Shown piece after piece: positions 9,105 through 17,627 of a stretch of DNA of 64,000 nt. The notes beneath the pieces are model-generated. The model was not told where the DNA came from, ran no database searches, and was given only the letters and a program-made list of their open reading frames with translations. The stretch is from Flavobacterium sp. A45 (lineage in GTDB: Bacteria; Bacteroidota; Bacteroidia; Flavobacteriales; Flavobacteriaceae), in assembly GCF_002001005.1 (NCBI RefSeq), contig NZ_MUNX01000051.1, forward strand, positions 50,493 through 114,492, in the 5' to 3' direction. Each line of letters begins with the position of its first letter. Position 1 is the first letter of the stretch. The translations under genes and the position numbers were made by a program.

Positions 9105-10331
9105 ATGAAGATAGCGCTTTATACCAACGAATTTCCACCAAACATTTATGGCGGAGCAGGAGTTCATATTGATTTTTTGAGTCAAGAGTTGGCTAAATTG
9201 GGACAGGTTGAAGTTCGGTGTTTTGGTGACCAAAAAGAAAACAAGGACTCCATGCATGTGGAAGGAATTAATTCCTGTTTGACTAAAATGGTTGATCCCG
9301 AAAACGAACACATCAAGATGTTTCATAACCTAAGTCGGAACGTCGAAATGGCTCAAGCTACTCCAAAAGCCGATATTGTTCATTGTCATACTTGGTACAC
9401 GCATTTGGCTGGTGTTTTTACAAGGGAATTGTTGCAGGTGCCTTTGATATTGACAACACATAGTCTGGAAACGCATCGTCCTTGGAAAGTCGAGCAGCTC
9501 GGTAATGGTTATTTTATGTCTCGATGGATTGAAACTAACGCCTATAAAACTGCCGATGGTATTATTGCCGTGAGCGAACAGATGAAAACTGACGTGGTGG
9601 AAGCCTATGGGGTAGATCCTAAAAAAGTAACCGTAATCCATAACGGAATAGATCCCGAATTTTACAGACCTACTTTTGATGAAGCTTTACTGAAAGAATA
9701 TGGAATCGATCCAAATATTCCGTTTGTGCTTTTCGTTGGCCGAATTACACGTCAAAAAGGAATTTCGGGATTGATTGAAGCGGCGCAGTATTTTAATGAA
9801 AATTGCCAGATTGTGCTTTGCGCCGGTGCTCCCGATACCGAAGAAATTGCTAAGGAAACTTCAGCACTTATCGATCAATTGAAAGCCAAAAGGAAAGGAG
9901 TAATCCTGATTTCGGAAATGCTGCCACGAGAAAAAGTCAAAGTGCTCTACAGCCACGCCAGAGTTTTTGCTTGTCCATCTTTGTATGAGCCTTTCGGGAT
10001 TATTAATCTGGAAGCAATGGCTTGCGAAACGCCGGTTGTTGGAAGTCACGTAGGCGGAATACCCGAAATAATTGTAGAAGGAGAAACAGGGTATTTAATT
10101 CCGATGGAAAGTGTATCGCGAACTAATTTCAATCCGCTGGATCCATTTGCTTTTCAACAGGCATTTGCACATAAAGTAAATGTATTGCTGGATCATCCGG
10201 AATTAGCAAAAGCTATGGGCAAAGCTGGCCGTGAAAGGGTTTTGGAAAAATTCAGTTGGGAATCGATCGCTAAAACCACATTTAACTATTATCAGGAAGT
10301 AATTGCTAGGTTTGAAAAAGAGACGGCATAA
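9105..10331 (+). CDS. Glycogen synthase, GT4-type
   Basis: 408 residues. N-terminal Rossmann domain begins MKIALYTNEFPPNIYGGAGVH, with the glycine-rich GGAGVH acceptor loop; HCHTWYTHLAG and THSLETHRPWK follow. The C-terminal domain carries VTVIHNGIDPEFYRP, LFVGRITRQKGI and the GT-B catalytic E-x7-E motif in PSLYEPFGIINLEAMACETPVV. The LETHRPWK segment and overall pattern match the GT4 glycogen synthases (GlgA/GlgM of actinobacterial type) that use ADP-glucose. It appears monocistronic, ended by a strong hairpin at 10351-10411. Confidence 0.85.
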   Translation: MKIALYTNEFPPNIYGGAGVHIDFLSQELAKLGQVEVRCFGDQKENKDSMHVEGINSCLTKMVDPENEHIKMFHNLSRNVEMAQATPKADIVHCHTWYTHLAGVFTRELLQVPLILTTHSLETHRPWKVEQLGNGYFMSRWIETNAYKTADGIIAVSEQMKTDVVEAYGVDPKKVTVIHNGIDPEFYRPTFDEALLKEYGIDPNIPFVLFVGRITRQKGISGLIEAAQYFNENCQIVLCAGAPDTEEIAKETSALIDQLKAKRKGVILISEMLPREKVKVLYSHARVFACPSLYEPFGIINLEAMACETPVVGSHVGGIPEIIVEGETGYLIPMESVSRTNFNPLDPFAFQQAFAHKVNVLLDHPELAKAMGKAGRERVLEKFSWESIAKTTFNYYQEVIARFEKETA

Positions 10332-10350
10332 ATTATAGTTGTAAAAAATT

Positions 10351-10411
10351 AACCGCAAGGTTCGCAAGGCAAGCGCTATGAACGCAAAGCTTTGCGAACC
10401 TTGCGTTTTTT
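10351..10411 (+). terminator. Hairpin with T run after the glycogen synthase gene
   Basis: ACCGCAAGGTTCGCAAGGC (from 10352) pairs with GCTTTGCGAACCTTGCG ending near 10406, followed by TTTTTT. A longer outer pairing with CTTTGCGGTTAA at about 10421-10432 is also possible. The CGCAAGGTTCGCAAG type of sequence is a widespread intergenic repeat in this group. Confidence 0.7.
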
Positions 10412-10456
10412 CTTTGTGTTCTTTGCGGTTAAATCTGCCAAGGATTTTTTTATTTC

Positions 10457-11272
10457 TTAACTTTGTGCAACACATTCAGGAGTTACAACGGTTTGATTTA
10501 CTGGGTTGTATTCTACTTTGCTTAAGTCAATAATTTTTTGGGCAACAGTTCCTCTTTCGAAAAGTCGAATGAGTTTAAAAACACTGCTTACAAGATAACC
10601 TGGATTCGAAACTAATCGGGCAATTCTGGTGATTTTGACATCTCTTTCCTGTATGGAAGCTTCTCTTTCATTTTCTGGAAGAAGGACAAATTCAGTAGCG
10701 TATTTCCATGCCCCATCTCTTGCGGTTTTCATGCTAAAATCAATAAAGAAATTGTCTATTTTTCCGGATAATTTCAAGATGTAGGTTAGCGTTGGCCAAA
10801 TTTCGACTAAGCATTTTTCAACTCCTTCTACTAGATTACTTAAAATTTCATTGATTTTATTATAGTCAGAATGTAGGTCAAAAATGCTTTCAGGAGTACT
10901 AACTTGTGCGCAGGCAATTCCTAAATCTAAATTGACATGAGCGTTTATACCAAGCAGTAAATGTTGCACAACAATAGGCCAGTATTCTTCACCTTTAATA
11001 AATGAAAACTCCCAGCATTCTGAGCATTTTTCTTTGGCTTTAAATTGATAGTAAGCCTTTAAATAGCGATTAGCAAAAATAACATCCAGTTTTTCCATTC
11101 GTTCTGGATTTTGGAATAAACCCGTTTCGATACCCTGTTTTATTTGCAGCGTAACTTCTCTATATAAAGTGGTAAACAAGCCAATGGCACATTGTTCTAA
11201 TTTTGATGTTTCAATTATTTCATCCAAATATTGAATGACTTCATTTATGGTTGTAGCTTGTTTTGTATTCAT
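10457..11272 (-). CDS. DUF5995 family protein
   Basis: 271 residues, soluble, no signal peptide. The motif VQHLLLGINAHVNLDLGIA near residue 125, together with FANRYLKAYYQF and HSDYNKINEIL, fits the DUF5995 family, whose function is unknown. The conserved HLLLGINAHVNLDL region with paired histidines suggests a metal-binding helical bundle, which is an inference. The gene converges with the glycogen synthase gene. A TATATTCG box upstream (minus strand, about 11297-11304) may be its -7 element. Confidence 0.7.
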   Translation of the reverse strand: MNTKQATTINEVIQYLDEIIETSKLEQCAIGLFTTLYREVTLQIKQGIETGLFQNPERMEKLDVIFANRYLKAYYQFKAKEKCSECWEFSFIKGEEYWPIVVQHLLLGINAHVNLDLGIACAQVSTPESIFDLHSDYNKINEILSNLVEGVEKCLVEIWPTLTYILKLSGKIDNFFIDFSMKTARDGAWKYATEFVLLPENEREASIQERDVKITRIARLVSNPGYLVSSVFKLIRLFERGTVAQKIIDLSKVEYNPVNQTVVTPECVAQS

Positions 11273-11416
11273 TTTTAATTGGTTATGGTTAAATAGGTAA
11301 GCGAATATAATTATTTTTTGTGTTTCAATCTGCTTTTTTTGGAGTAATTATCTTGTTGTTTTTTATAACAAAAAACAGAATGTTGTGCTTTTTTTTATTT
11401 TTTAGAAACAATCATT

Positions 11417-11442
11417 TCGTTATATTTGTAAAAGTATAACGA
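11417..11442. promoter_or_regulatory. ModE-type operator overlapping the modE promoter
   Basis: TCGTTATA and TATAACGA form perfect 8-bp half-sites separated by ten bases. The layout CGTTATAT-N8-GTATAACG closely resembles the known E. coli ModE operator (CGTTATAT-N8-ACATAACG). It covers TATATTTG at 11421-11428, a good -7 box, so bound ModE would block RNA polymerase; this suggests autoregulation of the molybdenum-cofactor operon. Confidence 0.75.
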
Positions 11443-11497
11443 AAGTAATTGGCTTTGAAATGATCATGACCAATAAAGATTCAATACGTGCTTACAT

Positions 11498-11827
11498 ATG
11501 AAAATCAAAAGTAAAATTTGGATTGAAACGGATGATGGAATTCTAATCAGCGAAGGACGTATTCAATTGCTAAAGCTGATTGAATCGACAGGTTCACTGA
11601 ATAAAGCCGCCAAGGAAATGAATATTTCATATCAAAAAGCGTGGAAATTAATAGATGCTTCGAACAAAGCTTCCAAAGAGCCTTTGATTGCTACTCAAGT
11701 GGGAGGAAATAAAGGTGGAGGTACAGTGATAACTCCTTACGGTAAATCATTAATTGAGTCTTTTGAAGCGATCAATGTTGCCTGTTGGAAATTTCTGGAT
11801 GTGGAATTAAAAAAGCATTCCTTATAA
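11498..11827 (+). CDS. modE: ModE-type winged-helix regulator (DNA-binding domain only)
   Basis: 109 residues. Begins KSKIWIETDDGILISEGRIQ, followed by the helix-turn-helix TGSLNKAAKEMNISYQKAWK and GGNKGGGTVITPYGKSLIE, which match the N-terminal domain of ModE (LysR-like winged helix). It ends near residue 109 and lacks the C-terminal molybdate-binding MOP domains, so molybdate sensing by this protein alone is not evident. It is first in the cofactor cluster and has a ModE-like palindrome 56 bases upstream of its start, next to the promoter. Confidence 0.9.
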   Translation: MKIKSKIWIETDDGILISEGRIQLLKLIESTGSLNKAAKEMNISYQKAWKLIDASNKASKEPLIATQVGGNKGGGTVITPYGKSLIESFEAINVACWKFLDVELKKHSL

Positions 11828-11836
11828 ACCTAGAGG

Positions 11837-12406
11837 ATGGAAAATAAAATAACAGCAATACTATTGGCCGGCGGAAAAAGCCAGCGCATGGGTACCGATA
11901 AAGGGATGTTGGATTTGAACGGAAAGACATTCATCAAACATATTTGCGACGCTTTACAGCCAATTGTGGGTTCAAATATTCTGATTGTTTCTACCAACAA
12001 AGAATGCGATGCTTTGGGCTTTACCAGAGTGGAAGACATAATTTCAGACAAAGGTCCTGTTGGCGGACTTTATACAGGATTGAAAGAGTCCAAAACCAAA
12101 GTGAATCTCGTTTTGAGCGTTGATGTGCCAATGGTTTCGACCGAATTGCTGAAATGGCTGATAGAAAATCACAGCGAAACAGATATGGTCACGCAAACGA
12201 AAATTGATGGGAGTGCAAATCCGTTGATAGGGGTTTACGACCGTTCGATGCGTATTGTTTTTGGCGAACAGATAGCCGGAAACAAATTGAAACTGCAACA
12301 GGCTATCGAAGAGGTCAAACACAGTACTCTTGAAATTCCTGAAAAATGGAAAAATCAAGTGCAAAATATTAACACACCAGAAGAATATCAAAATTTAATC
12401 AAATGA
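11837..12406 (+). CDS. mobA: Molybdenum cofactor guanylyltransferase
   Basis: 189 residues with the nucleotidyltransferase signature ILLAGGKSQRMGTDKGML at the N-terminus, GPVGGLYTGLKES at about 75 and LSVDVPMVSTELL near 95. The family transfers GMP to molybdenum cofactor, giving the dinucleotide form used by DMSO-reductase-type enzymes. It starts 9 bases after modE and its stop overlaps the ATG of moaD (ATGA), so it is translationally coupled. A dinucleotide-cofactor enzyme such as a periplasmic nitrate reductase may therefore exist elsewhere, but none is in this window. Confidence 0.93.
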   Translation: MENKITAILLAGGKSQRMGTDKGMLDLNGKTFIKHICDALQPIVGSNILIVSTNKECDALGFTRVEDIISDKGPVGGLYTGLKESKTKVNLVLSVDVPMVSTELLKWLIENHSETDMVTQTKIDGSANPLIGVYDRSMRIVFGEQIAGNKLKLQQAIEEVKHSTLEIPEKWKNQVQNINTPEEYQNLIK

Positions 12407-12645
12407 CTATAACGCTAAAATATTTTGGTTTACTCGCTGATATTACTCAATTGAAAGAGGAGCAATTCACTTTCGATGAAGAGACTGTTTTGGTTTCTGC
12501 ATTGAAATCAAAAATTGAAAGTAGTTACCCAAAAATGCAAAACACAGCTTATAACATTGCGGTTAACCAAATGATAGTTGATTTGCAGACTAAAATAAAA
12601 GATCAGGATTTGATTGCTTTTTTACCGCCTTTTGCGGGAGGATAA
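12403..12645 (+). CDS. moaD: Molybdopterin synthase small subunit (sulfur carrier)
   Basis: 80 residues of a ubiquitin-like protein beginning MTITLKYFGLLADITQ and ending LIAFLPPFAGG. The C-terminal Gly-Gly is the site that is adenylylated by MoeB and thiocarboxylated before it donates sulfur to precursor Z within the MoaD-MoaE complex. It overlaps the mobA stop by four bases. MoeB is encoded next and MoaE after it. Confidence 0.93.
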   Translation: MTITLKYFGLLADITQLKEEQFTFDEETVLVSALKSKIESSYPKMQNTAYNIAVNQMIVDLQTKIKDQDLIAFLPPFAGG

Positions 12646-12647
12646 AA

Positions 12648-12728
12648 TTGTTTAAAGGTTTAAGAAAAAGTTTAAAGGATTTAACTCATTAAACTCTTAA
12701 ACTTTTAAACTCTTAAACTTTTAAACAA
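12648..12728. repeat. AT-rich inverted repeat between moaD and moeB
   Basis: TTGTTTAAAGGTTTAAG (12648-12664) pairs with 12712-12728 (one mismatch), and the middle holds repeated CTTAAACTTTTAAA units. It fills the gap inside the operon and comes right up to the moeB start codon at 12730. A similar TTTAAA-rich inverted repeat occurs at 34218-34297 between the nrdD genes. Confidence 0.7.
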
Positions 12729-12729
12729 T

Positions 12730-13782
12730 ATGAGATATTCCAGACAAATAATTCTCCAGGAAATAGGAGAAATAGGCCAGCAAAAATTGCAGGATGCTCG
12801 TGTCTTGGTGATTGGTGCGGGAGGTTTGGGCTGTCCGGTTCTGCAAAATTTGGCAGCAGCAGGAGTGGGAACTATTGGAATTGTTGATGGCGACGTCGTG
12901 GAAGAAACCAATTTGCACAGACAATTGTTATATACTTTAAAAGATTGTGGCAAAAGGAAAGCCGAAATAGCCAAGAAAGCCATTTTGGAACTCAATCCCG
13001 AAATCAGCGTAACGGCTTTTTCAGAATTTTTTACTGTCCAAAATGCTATTCAAATAGTGGGTGAGTATCAAATCATTGTCGATTGCACGGACGCAATTGC
13101 TGTTCGCTATTTGATTAACGATGTGTCGGTCACCAAAAGGATTCCAATGGTATATGCTTCAATCCATAAGTTTGAAGGACAGGTTTCGGTATTTAATTAT
13201 AAAAATGGACCGAGTTATCGATGTCTGTTTCCTGAACAGGAAGGATTAAATGCCGTTCCGAATTGCGTAGAATCTGGAGTTTTGGGAGTTTTGCCAAATA
13301 CGCTTGGAACATTGCAAGCTACAGAAATCCTTAAAATAATATTAGAAATCGGTACTGTGTTGTCAGGTAAATTATTTATTTATGATGCTCTGCATTTTCA
13401 AACTCAAATTATAGATTTTGCCAAAAAACCGAAAATGATTGAAAAAGGAATCATAAACGGAATAAAGCTTTTAAATAGTAAAAATCCAGAAGCAGATTTA
13501 AGTCCGAAAGCATTTTTAGAAAAATGTAATCAATTAGGAATCGTTGTTATTGACGTTAGGGAATTAGATGAAACACCTGAATTTAAAGGAGAAAATATCA
13601 TTCAGATTCCACTGAGTGAATTAGAAGAATACAGTAAAAAATTGGATAAAAATCAGGAAATTGTTTTGTTTTGTCAAACAGGTCAACGCAGTTTAGCGGC
13701 TATGAATTATCTTCAAAAATCAGGATTTGTTGGGGTTTTTCATTTAGGAAGAGGTATTGAATCTTTGAAAAATCAGATTTAA
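12730..13782 (+). CDS. moeB: MoeB/ThiF-type adenylyltransferase with C-terminal rhodanese domain
   Basis: 350 residues. Residues about 1-240 are an E1-like domain: RYSRQIILQEIGEIGQQKL, ATP-binding VLVIGAGGLGCPVLQNLAAA, NLHRQLLYT and DCTDAIAVRYLIND. The rhodanese domain covers about 255-350, with VIDVRELDE and the active-site loop LFCQTGQRSLAA, whose Cys would carry persulfide. The fusion both adenylylates MoaD and delivers sulfur to it. The CxxC zinc pairs common in MoeB proteins are not obvious, as only isolated cysteines are seen (CLFPEQ, NCVESG). Confidence 0.92.
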   Translation: MRYSRQIILQEIGEIGQQKLQDARVLVIGAGGLGCPVLQNLAAAGVGTIGIVDGDVVEETNLHRQLLYTLKDCGKRKAEIAKKAILELNPEISVTAFSEFFTVQNAIQIVGEYQIIVDCTDAIAVRYLINDVSVTKRIPMVYASIHKFEGQVSVFNYKNGPSYRCLFPEQEGLNAVPNCVESGVLGVLPNTLGTLQATEILKIILEIGTVLSGKLFIYDALHFQTQIIDFAKKPKMIEKGIINGIKLLNSKNPEADLSPKAFLEKCNQLGIVVIDVRELDETPEFKGENIIQIPLSELEEYSKKLDKNQEIVLFCQTGQRSLAAMNYLQKSGFVGVFHLGRGIESLKNQI

Positions 13783-13842
13783 TGGGAATGGCAATATCAA
13801 TTTCAATGACAATTTTAAAATAAAATAAAAAATATACTATTC

Positions 13843-14289
13843 ATGTCAACAGATAAACCCAAAAAAAGTTCCTTTGTTCAGGGACAGATAACATCAGAAT
13901 TCATTGGGAATTCAATTGCGAAACATCAAAGTAAAACCACAATTGGCGCCCATAATATTTTTCTAGGCCAGGTTCGTGCCGATGTGATTGAAGGAAAAAC
14001 AGTCGCTGCGATAGAATACACTGCCTACGAAGAAATGGCAGAACAAACTTTCTATGAAATCAGAGAAGCGGCTTTCGCCAAATATGAATTATCGTGTCTG
14101 CATATTTACCACAGTTTGGGAACGGTAAAAACAGGTGAAATCTGTCTGTTTGTTTTTGTTTCGGCACCAAGACGAAAAGTGGTTTACGAAGCTTTGGAGT
14201 TTTTGGTTGAAGAAATAAAAGAAAAGACAGCTATTTTCGGGAAAGAAATTTTTGAAGATGAAAGCTATGTTTGGAAGCAGAATACATAA
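13843..14289 (+). CDS. moaE: Molybdopterin synthase large subunit
   Basis: 148 residues. Shows the MoaE pattern: a starting beta-strand, GAHNIFLGQVRADVIEGKTV, IEYTAYEEMAEQTFYEI, LHIYHSLGTVKTGEICLFVFV and SAPRRKVVYEALEFLVEEIKEKTAIFGKE split along the C-terminal half, with the active-site lysines in the KEKTAIFGKE region and a final W (YVWKQNT). With MoaD it makes molybdopterin from cyclic pyranopterin monophosphate. It lies 60 bases after moeB. Confidence 0.95.
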   Translation: MSTDKPKKSSFVQGQITSEFIGNSIAKHQSKTTIGAHNIFLGQVRADVIEGKTVAAIEYTAYEEMAEQTFYEIREAAFAKYELSCLHIYHSLGTVKTGEICLFVFVSAPRRKVVYEALEFLVEEIKEKTAIFGKEIFEDESYVWKQNT

Positions 14290-14398
14290 AAACAAAAACA
14301 CAGATTGCACAAATTGTCGCAGATTTTACAACCTAAAAAATAATCAGTAAGAATCCGTTGAATCTGTGTCATCCGTGGCCAATAAAATAAAAAACAGA

Positions 14399-15313
14399 AT
14401 GGTAGATATCACCCATAAAATAATTACACAGCGCACGGCTACAGCACAAGCAATCGTAAAAGTAGGCTCACTTGCAACGATGCAAGCCATTTTGGACAAA
14501 ACCGTTCCAAAAGGCGATGTGTTAGAAGTCGCACGAACAGCGGGTTTGTTTGCCGTAAAAAACACTTCGAACTCCATTCCGGACTGCCATCCTATGCCGA
14601 TTGAATTCACCGGAATTGAATATGAACTGCTCGAAGATTCGGTATTAATCAAAGTAACCGTCAAAGCAATTTACAGAACAGGCGTTGAGGTCGAAGCAAT
14701 GCACGGCGCTTCGATTGTTGCTCTGACAATGTACGATATGCTAAAACCCATAGACAAACAAGTCGAAATTTCGACCATAAAACTGCTTCACAAAAAAGGA
14801 GGGAAATCCGATTATGGAGTCAAAGAAGATCTCGATTTATCGGTAGCGGTAATCGTTTGTTCAGACAGTGTTTCCAGCGGTAAAAAAGAAGACCGAGCCG
14901 GAAAAGTAATCTCGGATAAAATTAAAAAATTAGGACTAAGCGTTTCGAACTATTCGGTAATTCCGGATGAGGTTGCTGATATTCAAGAGACTATAAATAA
15001 ATTGTGTTCTGCCAATAAAGATCTGATTATCCTCACTGGAGGAACAGGTTTGTCTAATCGCGATGTCACTCCCGAAGCCATTATCCCAATGCTCGACCGA
15101 CGTATTCCGGGAATTGAGGAAGCCATTCGTTCTTACGGACAGGATAGAACGCCTTATGCAATGTTGTCCAGATCGGTAGTAGGTTTCAAAGGTGATACGC
15201 TGATTATGGCTTTGCCGGGTTCCACAGCGGGAGCCAGTGAATCTATGGACGCCGTTTTTCCATCAATATTACATTTATTCAAAATATTAAATGGTTTTAA
15301 CCATGGAAAATAA
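14399..15313 (+). CDS. moaC: MoaC-MogA/MoaB fusion protein
   Basis: About 304 residues from the ATG at 14399 (MVDITHKIITQ). The N-terminal half is MoaC, cyclic pyranopterin monophosphate synthase: DVLEVARTAGLFAVKNT, IPDCHPMPIEFTGIE and GVEVEAMHGASIVALTMYDM. From about residue 145 a MogA/MoaB adenylyltransferase domain follows: VAVIVCSDSVSSGKKEDRAG, LIILTGGTGLSNRDVTPEA and MALPGSTAGASESMDAVFP. One chain thus covers an early and a late step of the pathway, as is common in Bacteroidota. A GTG at 14366 is a less likely start. It overlaps moaA by 11 bases. Confidence 0.92.
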   Translation: MVDITHKIITQRTATAQAIVKVGSLATMQAILDKTVPKGDVLEVARTAGLFAVKNTSNSIPDCHPMPIEFTGIEYELLEDSVLIKVTVKAIYRTGVEVEAMHGASIVALTMYDMLKPIDKQVEISTIKLLHKKGGKSDYGVKEDLDLSVAVIVCSDSVSSGKKEDRAGKVISDKIKKLGLSVSNYSVIPDEVADIQETINKLCSANKDLIILTGGTGLSNRDVTPEAIIPMLDRRIPGIEEAIRSYGQDRTPYAMLSRSVVGFKGDTLIMALPGSTAGASESMDAVFPSILHLFKILNGFNHGK

Positions 15314-16310
15314 CATCAATCCAATGCAGGACAACCACGGCAGAGCGCATAATTACCTCCGCATTTCGATTACAGAACACTGTAATTTGAGATGCACCTA
15401 TTGTATGCCAGCCGAGGGGATTGCGCTTACTCCAAGAGCACATCTGATGACTGCAGACGAGATTATTACCATTGCCAAGACTTTCGTAAAACTCGGCGTG
15501 AATAAAATCCGATTAACCGGTGGAGAGCCTTTGGTACGAAAAGATGCCAAAATTATTATCGAGCAATTAGGGAAACTAGGAGTTGAATTAACGTTGACAA
15601 CCAACGGAATCTTGGTCCACGAATTCATAGATACATTCAAGGAAGCCGGAATTACCACTTTGAACGTGAGTATCGACAGTTTGAAAAAAGATAAATTCAA
15701 CCAAATTACTCGTCGAAATTATTTTGAAAAGCTGGTTGAAAATCTCGATTTGCTAGAGGCAAATAATTTCAAGGTAAAACTAAATGTAGTTGTTATTAAA
15801 GGTTTTAACGAGAATGAAATTATCGATTTCATTGAAATGACCAAAGACCGAAACATTCAGATTCGGTTTATTGAGTTTATGCCTTTTGATGGCAATCAAT
15901 GGAATAAAGAAAAATTGGTGAGTTATGCCGAAATTCTTTCACAGGTGAATGCTTTTTATACCGAACAAAAAGTAGAGCGCACCCAAGACAAACCGAATGA
16001 CACCGCCAAAAATCACAAAATTGCTTCTTACAAAGGCAGTTTTTCGGTCATAAGTTCCGTGACCAATCCGTTTTGCAGTACCTGTAACCGAATCCGTTTG
16101 ACTGCCGACGGTAAACTAAAAAACTGTTTGTTCTCTAATACCGAAACCTCTTTGCTCGACACATTACGTGCGGGAGATTCAATAGAACCACTTATCATTC
16201 AAAACATAAAATCCAAACACGCCATGCGCGGCGGAATGGACGATGATGCTAAATTCCAGAATCCGCTTCTTTTTTCTCAAAACAGAAGTATGATTAAGAT
16301 TGGGGGATAG
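15303..16310 (+). CDS. moaA: GTP 3',8-cyclase MoaA (radical SAM)
   Basis: About 335 residues. The radical-SAM cluster motif CNLRCTYC lies near residue 26, followed by IRLTGGEPLVRKD and LTTNGIL. A second [4Fe-4S] site is given by FCSTCNRIRLTADGKLKNC near residue 260. The protein ends IKIGG, the C-terminal GG typical of MoaA. With MoaC it converts GTP to cyclic pyranopterin monophosphate. I take the ATG at 15303; the one at 15291 adds four residues. It is the last gene of the cofactor cluster. Confidence 0.96.
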   Translation: MENNINPMQDNHGRAHNYLRISITEHCNLRCTYCMPAEGIALTPRAHLMTADEIITIAKTFVKLGVNKIRLTGGEPLVRKDAKIIIEQLGKLGVELTLTTNGILVHEFIDTFKEAGITTLNVSIDSLKKDKFNQITRRNYFEKLVENLDLLEANNFKVKLNVVVIKGFNENEIIDFIEMTKDRNIQIRFIEFMPFDGNQWNKEKLVSYAEILSQVNAFYTEQKVERTQDKPNDTAKNHKIASYKGSFSVISSVTNPFCSTCNRIRLTADGKLKNCLFSNTETSLLDTLRAGDSIEPLIIQNIKSKHAMRGGMDDDAKFQNPLLFSQNRSMIKIGG

Positions 16311-16371
16311 AGCATTTTGCGCCTTTGCGTCTCTGCGAGAGATTGTTTCGTAAAATCCCTGATAAAAGTCA

Positions 16372-16403
16372 TTGTTGGCACTATATCATAGTGAATACCT
16401 TTG
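16372..16403 (+). promoter_or_regulatory. Bacteroidota-type promoter of the radical SAM gene
   Basis: TACCTTTG at 16396-16403 is a perfect TAnnTTTG -7 box, and TTG at 16375-16377 or 16372-16374 gives a spacing of 18 or 21, within the expected range. The start of transcription would fall at or within a few bases of the ATG at 16408, so the message may be nearly leaderless. Confidence 0.6.
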
Positions 16404-16407
16404 CAAG

Positions 16408-17358
16408 ATGAATGCAAAAATAGAATCCAACAAAAAAGGGTACAACAATTACGGCACCCATCTCCGTGAAAAATACAACGGAAAAAAAGTTTTCAAAGTA
16501 ATAGTCGATGGCAATTTCAGTTGTCCCAACCGAGACGGACTCAAAGGTTACGGAGGTTGCACCTATTGCAATACCGATTCTTTCACCCCCGATATTTCCA
16601 GAAAAGCACCAACGATAGAAGAACAGTTGTTTCAGGGAATGGAGCGTGCCAAAAAATCATACAAAGCCGACCAATTCATTGTCTACTTCCAACCAAATAC
16701 CAATACTTATGCACATGTCGATTATCTAAAAACAATTTATGACCGAGCCTTGTCTTTCAATCCCGATGAGGTCGTTGGATTTTCGGTAGGGACGCGTCCA
16801 GATTGTATTGATGCCGAAAAAATAGCTTTGCTCGAAAGCTATTGCAACCGTTTCGATGTCGATCTCGAAATGGGAATGGAATCGATGTATGATGAAACAT
16901 TAGAAAAAATAAACCGAGGCTGTACCCACGCCGAGTTCATCACCGCCGTAGAATTGTTAAAAGACAGCCCCATCGATTTGTGTGTCCACACCGTTTTTGG
17001 ATTCCCTTGGGAAACCCGCGAAATGATGCTCAACTACATCAATGAAATCAACCGTTTCCCCCAAATAAAATTCGTAAAATTCCATCATCTGCACATCGTC
17101 GAAGGCTCGATAATGGGTGTGCACTACAAGCGAAACCCGTTCCCGCTCTTCACTCTGGAACAATACACCGATTTACTTTGCGACCTAATCCCGCTCCTGC
17201 GCCCCGACATTGTCATTCAGCGCCTCTTCGGAATCTCCGATTGGGATTTGCTCATCGCACCAAATTGGGGACTCAAAAAGACACAAATACAGCATTATAT
17301 CGACTCCACAATCGAAAAAAGAGGTATTATTCAAGGTTCTAAATACATCAATTTATAA
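16408..17358 (+). CDS. Radical SAM protein, YhcC/TIGR01212 type
   Basis: 316 residues. Begins YNNYGTHLREKYNGKKVFKV, then FSCPNRDGLKGYGGCTYCN, which supplies the cysteines of the [4Fe-4S] cluster (C-x14-C-x2-C form). FYFQPNTNTYA-like text, GFSVGTRPDCI, ELGLES-like EMGMESMYDETL and VHTVFGFPWET follow. This is the widespread YhcC group of radical SAM proteins, related to Elp3-like enzymes; substrate unknown, a tRNA-modification role is often suggested. The ATG at 16408 sits just after a good promoter. It is followed by repeat copy C. Confidence 0.88.
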   Translation: MNAKIESNKKGYNNYGTHLREKYNGKKVFKVIVDGNFSCPNRDGLKGYGGCTYCNTDSFTPDISRKAPTIEEQLFQGMERAKKSYKADQFIVYFQPNTNTYAHVDYLKTIYDRALSFNPDEVVGFSVGTRPDCIDAEKIALLESYCNRFDVDLEMGMESMYDETLEKINRGCTHAEFITAVELLKDSPIDLCVHTVFGFPWETREMMLNYINEINRFPQIKFVKFHHLHIVEGSIMGVHYKRNPFPLFTLEQYTDLLCDLIPLLRPDIVIQRLFGISDWDLLIAPNWGLKKTQIQHYIDSTIEKRGIIQGSKYINL

Positions 17359-17377
17359 AAAAATTAAAGTATCAGTT

Positions 17378-17493
17378 GGGCGTGCCCCCGTTGAGAAAAG
17401 GGGTTTGCTTATTGTACTGCTTATTCAGCCCCTTTCCTCAACGGGGTCGGGCTATTCGCGCTACTTCGGTAGCTAGCTTCTATCACTCACGCA
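17378..17493 (-). repeat. Dispersed hairpin repeat, copy C (inverted)
   Basis: Reading the minus strand this copy aligns with those at 7563-7679 and 56227-56341: GCGTGAGTGATAGAAGC, stem-loop GCTACCGAAGTAGC, TAGCCCGAC, a long stem (17386-17403 with 17429-17446; 17 of 18 pairs) and GGGCACGCCC. The stem sequence is not that of the other copies. Confidence 0.8.
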
Positions 17494-17627
17494 ATTCACA
17501 AGATATTTATTGAAAATGAGAGGCAAATCCATCTAATAAGAAACTAATTTGTTGTAGTTAAATCCGTTATATTTACGTTGTAATTAATGATAGTCAACAG
17601 TATATAGAATAACTAAATCAAATAAAA

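Noticed and set aside
17210..17476. Frame running from the end of the radical SAM gene through repeat copy C
   Set aside because: It reads across the non-coding repeat and overlaps the 3' end of a firm gene.
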